A stretch of 64,000 bases of DNA from positions 1 to 64,000 of the forward strand of contig NZ_BMHE01000022.1 of the NCBI RefSeq assembly GCF_014640555.1. The letters run 5' to 3'. Positions 63,097 to 64,000 of the stretch are shown piece by piece. The DNA is from Paenibacillus marchantiophytorum (GTDB lineage: Bacteria; Bacillota; Bacilli; Paenibacillales; NBRC-103111). The first letter of the stretch is position 1. Each line of letters starts with the position of its first letter. The position numbers were made by a program, and so were the translations under genes. The notes beneath the pieces were generated by a model, which was not told the DNA's origin, did no database searches, and saw nothing but the letters and a program-made list of their open reading frames with translations.

Positions 63097-64000
63097 CTAG
63101 AATAATGCATAATCGGAATTCACTTTTTTCGCTAAATAATTAAATGTAAGGATGACTACAAAACCAATTGCATTCTGATATAAGCCTATAGCCGAAGGCA
63201 GTCCCATATCATTGGCCGAGATTAAAGCCCTAAATACAAACGTATCAATCACATCCGTTGCATTGAACAGCACCCCGTTATTACCTACTAATTGATAGAA
63301 CATATCTAGATTCCCTCTGAGAATGTGTCCAATCTGCAATAATACCATAATCATGATGGTAACTTTCAATAAAGGAAATGTAATATGATAGATTTTCTGA
63401 TAGATGCTAGCACCATCCAAATCTGCCGCCTCGTATAATTCAGGGTTTATTCCGGTTATCACCGCAAGGTAAATGATGCTGCCATAGCCAACAGTCTTCC
63501 AAAGATAGAAACCGACAATGATGTATTTCCATAAAGCAGGAGTGCCATACACATCAACTGGTTCAAGATGAAGCCCTTTCATTAAGGTGTTCAAACTACC
63601 AAACTCGTAATTCAACATACTATAGACAAAAGCTCCGACAACAACCCAGGAAATAAAGAAAGGTAAAAACATCGCGGCATGCGTAAACTTTTTGAAATAC
63701 TTTCCTTTGATTTCTGAGAATATGATGGCAATCGCAATTGAACATACGACCCCTGTGGCTATAAAGGCTAAATTATAAAGTATCGTATTTTTTGTGAGCA
63801 ACCACGCTTGCCCGGATTGGAAGAAAAAACTAAAATTCTTAAACCCTATCCATGGACTAAACAGGATGCCCTTATCATATTGAAAATGTTTAAAGGCTAC
63901 GATGGCTCCAGTCATGGGTAGATAATTAAAGATGAAGAAATAGATGACAGCTGGAGCTATCATGAGAAACATCGTTCTATTTTTCTTTAATTCAAAAAGT
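63097..64000 (-). CDS. Carbohydrate ABC permease (LplB type), 5' end outside the window
   Basis: At least 300 residues of a MalF-type permease. The frame stays open beyond the ATG at 63972: it reads LFELKKNRT just before MFLMIAPAVIYFF, which is the usual N-terminal context of LplB proteins, so the true start lies past position 64000. Six helices and the EAA loop (ELYEAADLDGASIYQKIYHITFPLL) are visible. It heads the cassette as seen here. The first residues and promoter are missing. Confidence 0.9.
   Translation of the reverse strand, partial: LFELKKNRTMFLMIAPAVIYFFIFNYLPMTGAIVAFKHFQYDKGILFSPWIGFKNFSFFFQSGQAWLLTKNTILYNLAFIATGVVCSIAIAIIFSEIKGKYFKKFTHAAMFLPFFISWVVVGAFVYSMLNYEFGSLNTLMKGLHLEPVDVYGTPALWKYIIVGFYLWKTVGYGSIIYLAVITGINPELYEAADLDGASIYQKIYHITFPLLKVTIMIMVLLQIGHILRGNLDMFYQLVGNNGVLFNATDVIDTFVFRALISANDMGLPSAIGLYQNAIGFVVILTFNYLAKKVNSDYALF

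Overview
The window looks like a chromosomal segment of an endospore-forming Gram-positive bacterium of the Paenibacillus group. Three things support this: a CotE-MutS-MutL-MiaA-Hfq-SpoVK gene order related to the cotE/mutSL/miaA/hfq/spoVK neighbourhood of Bacillus; many Paenibacillus-style secreted proteins, including a YesM/YesN-controlled LplB/YtcP-type sugar ABC cassette; and strong AGGAGG-type ribosome sites with frequent GTG and TTG starts. I see no rRNA, tRNA, CRISPR array, transposase or prophage.

Layout. 1-577: a tandem array of a 51-bp intergenic repeat, then a terminator. 578-4563 (-): efeU-efeO-efeB iron uptake operon under a perfect 15-bp Fur box. 4738-9207: spoVK, a small ABM monooxygenase-like protein, a histidine phosphatase, lipoate-protein ligase and two GNAT acetyltransferases. 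9243-12317: a short-chain dehydrogenase, YdcF-like and esterase-like proteins and a lipoprotein cyclophilin. 12375-25687 (-): class A PBP, hfq, miaA, an RsmJ-like methyltransferase, mutL, an S41 protease, mutS, an amidoligase-like protein and cotE. 25802-29492 (-): aromatic-acid-exporter-like protein and an SsuABC/NMT1-type ABC transporter. 29493-30407: a gene-free stretch with inverted repeats and a second copy of the 51-bp repeat element. 30408-33027: M32 carboxypeptidase, HesB-like protein and beta-carbonic anhydrase. 33110-42447 (-): DUF309, response regulator and histidine kinase, then a lipoprotein with an apparent ATT start and a MacAB/YknXYZ-type exporter that ends in a four-module secreted protein. 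42628-46079: a GH18-like hydrolase with six N-terminal repeats, a zinc-ribbon protein, DUF1540, and DUF4386 behind a second perfect Fur box. 46107-50194 (-): a decayed patch holding a yyaL-like gene broken by a 20-bp insertion, a DUF1266 protein and a frameshifted J-domain/TPR gene. 50726-64000: a polysaccharide-utilisation region with a Gfo/Idh/MocA oxidoreductase and C-N hydrolase (+) converging on a cassette (-) of two permeases, a binding protein, a heparinase II/III-like lyase and a YesN/YesM pair. The last permease runs off the window edge.

How the genes work together. EfeUOB captures and imports iron when Fur is released. MutS and MutL carry out mismatch repair, and MiaA, Hfq and the methyltransferase act on RNA. 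CotE, SpoVK and possibly the amidoligase serve the spore. The DUF309/two-component/exporter region probably senses and answers envelope stress. The final cassette probably degrades an acidic polysaccharide outside the cell, imports the oligosaccharides and processes them inside.

The most notable observations are the modular 51-bp repeat element present in two states, the exact 20-bp insertion that kills the yyaL homologue, the frameshifted J-domain gene beside DUF1266, the ATT-start lipoprotein with an embedded ATG-stop, and the second Fur box in front of a DUF4386 membrane protein. None of these proves a new system. The exporter with its four-module secreted partner and the six-repeat GH18 protein are the best candidates for undescribed function.
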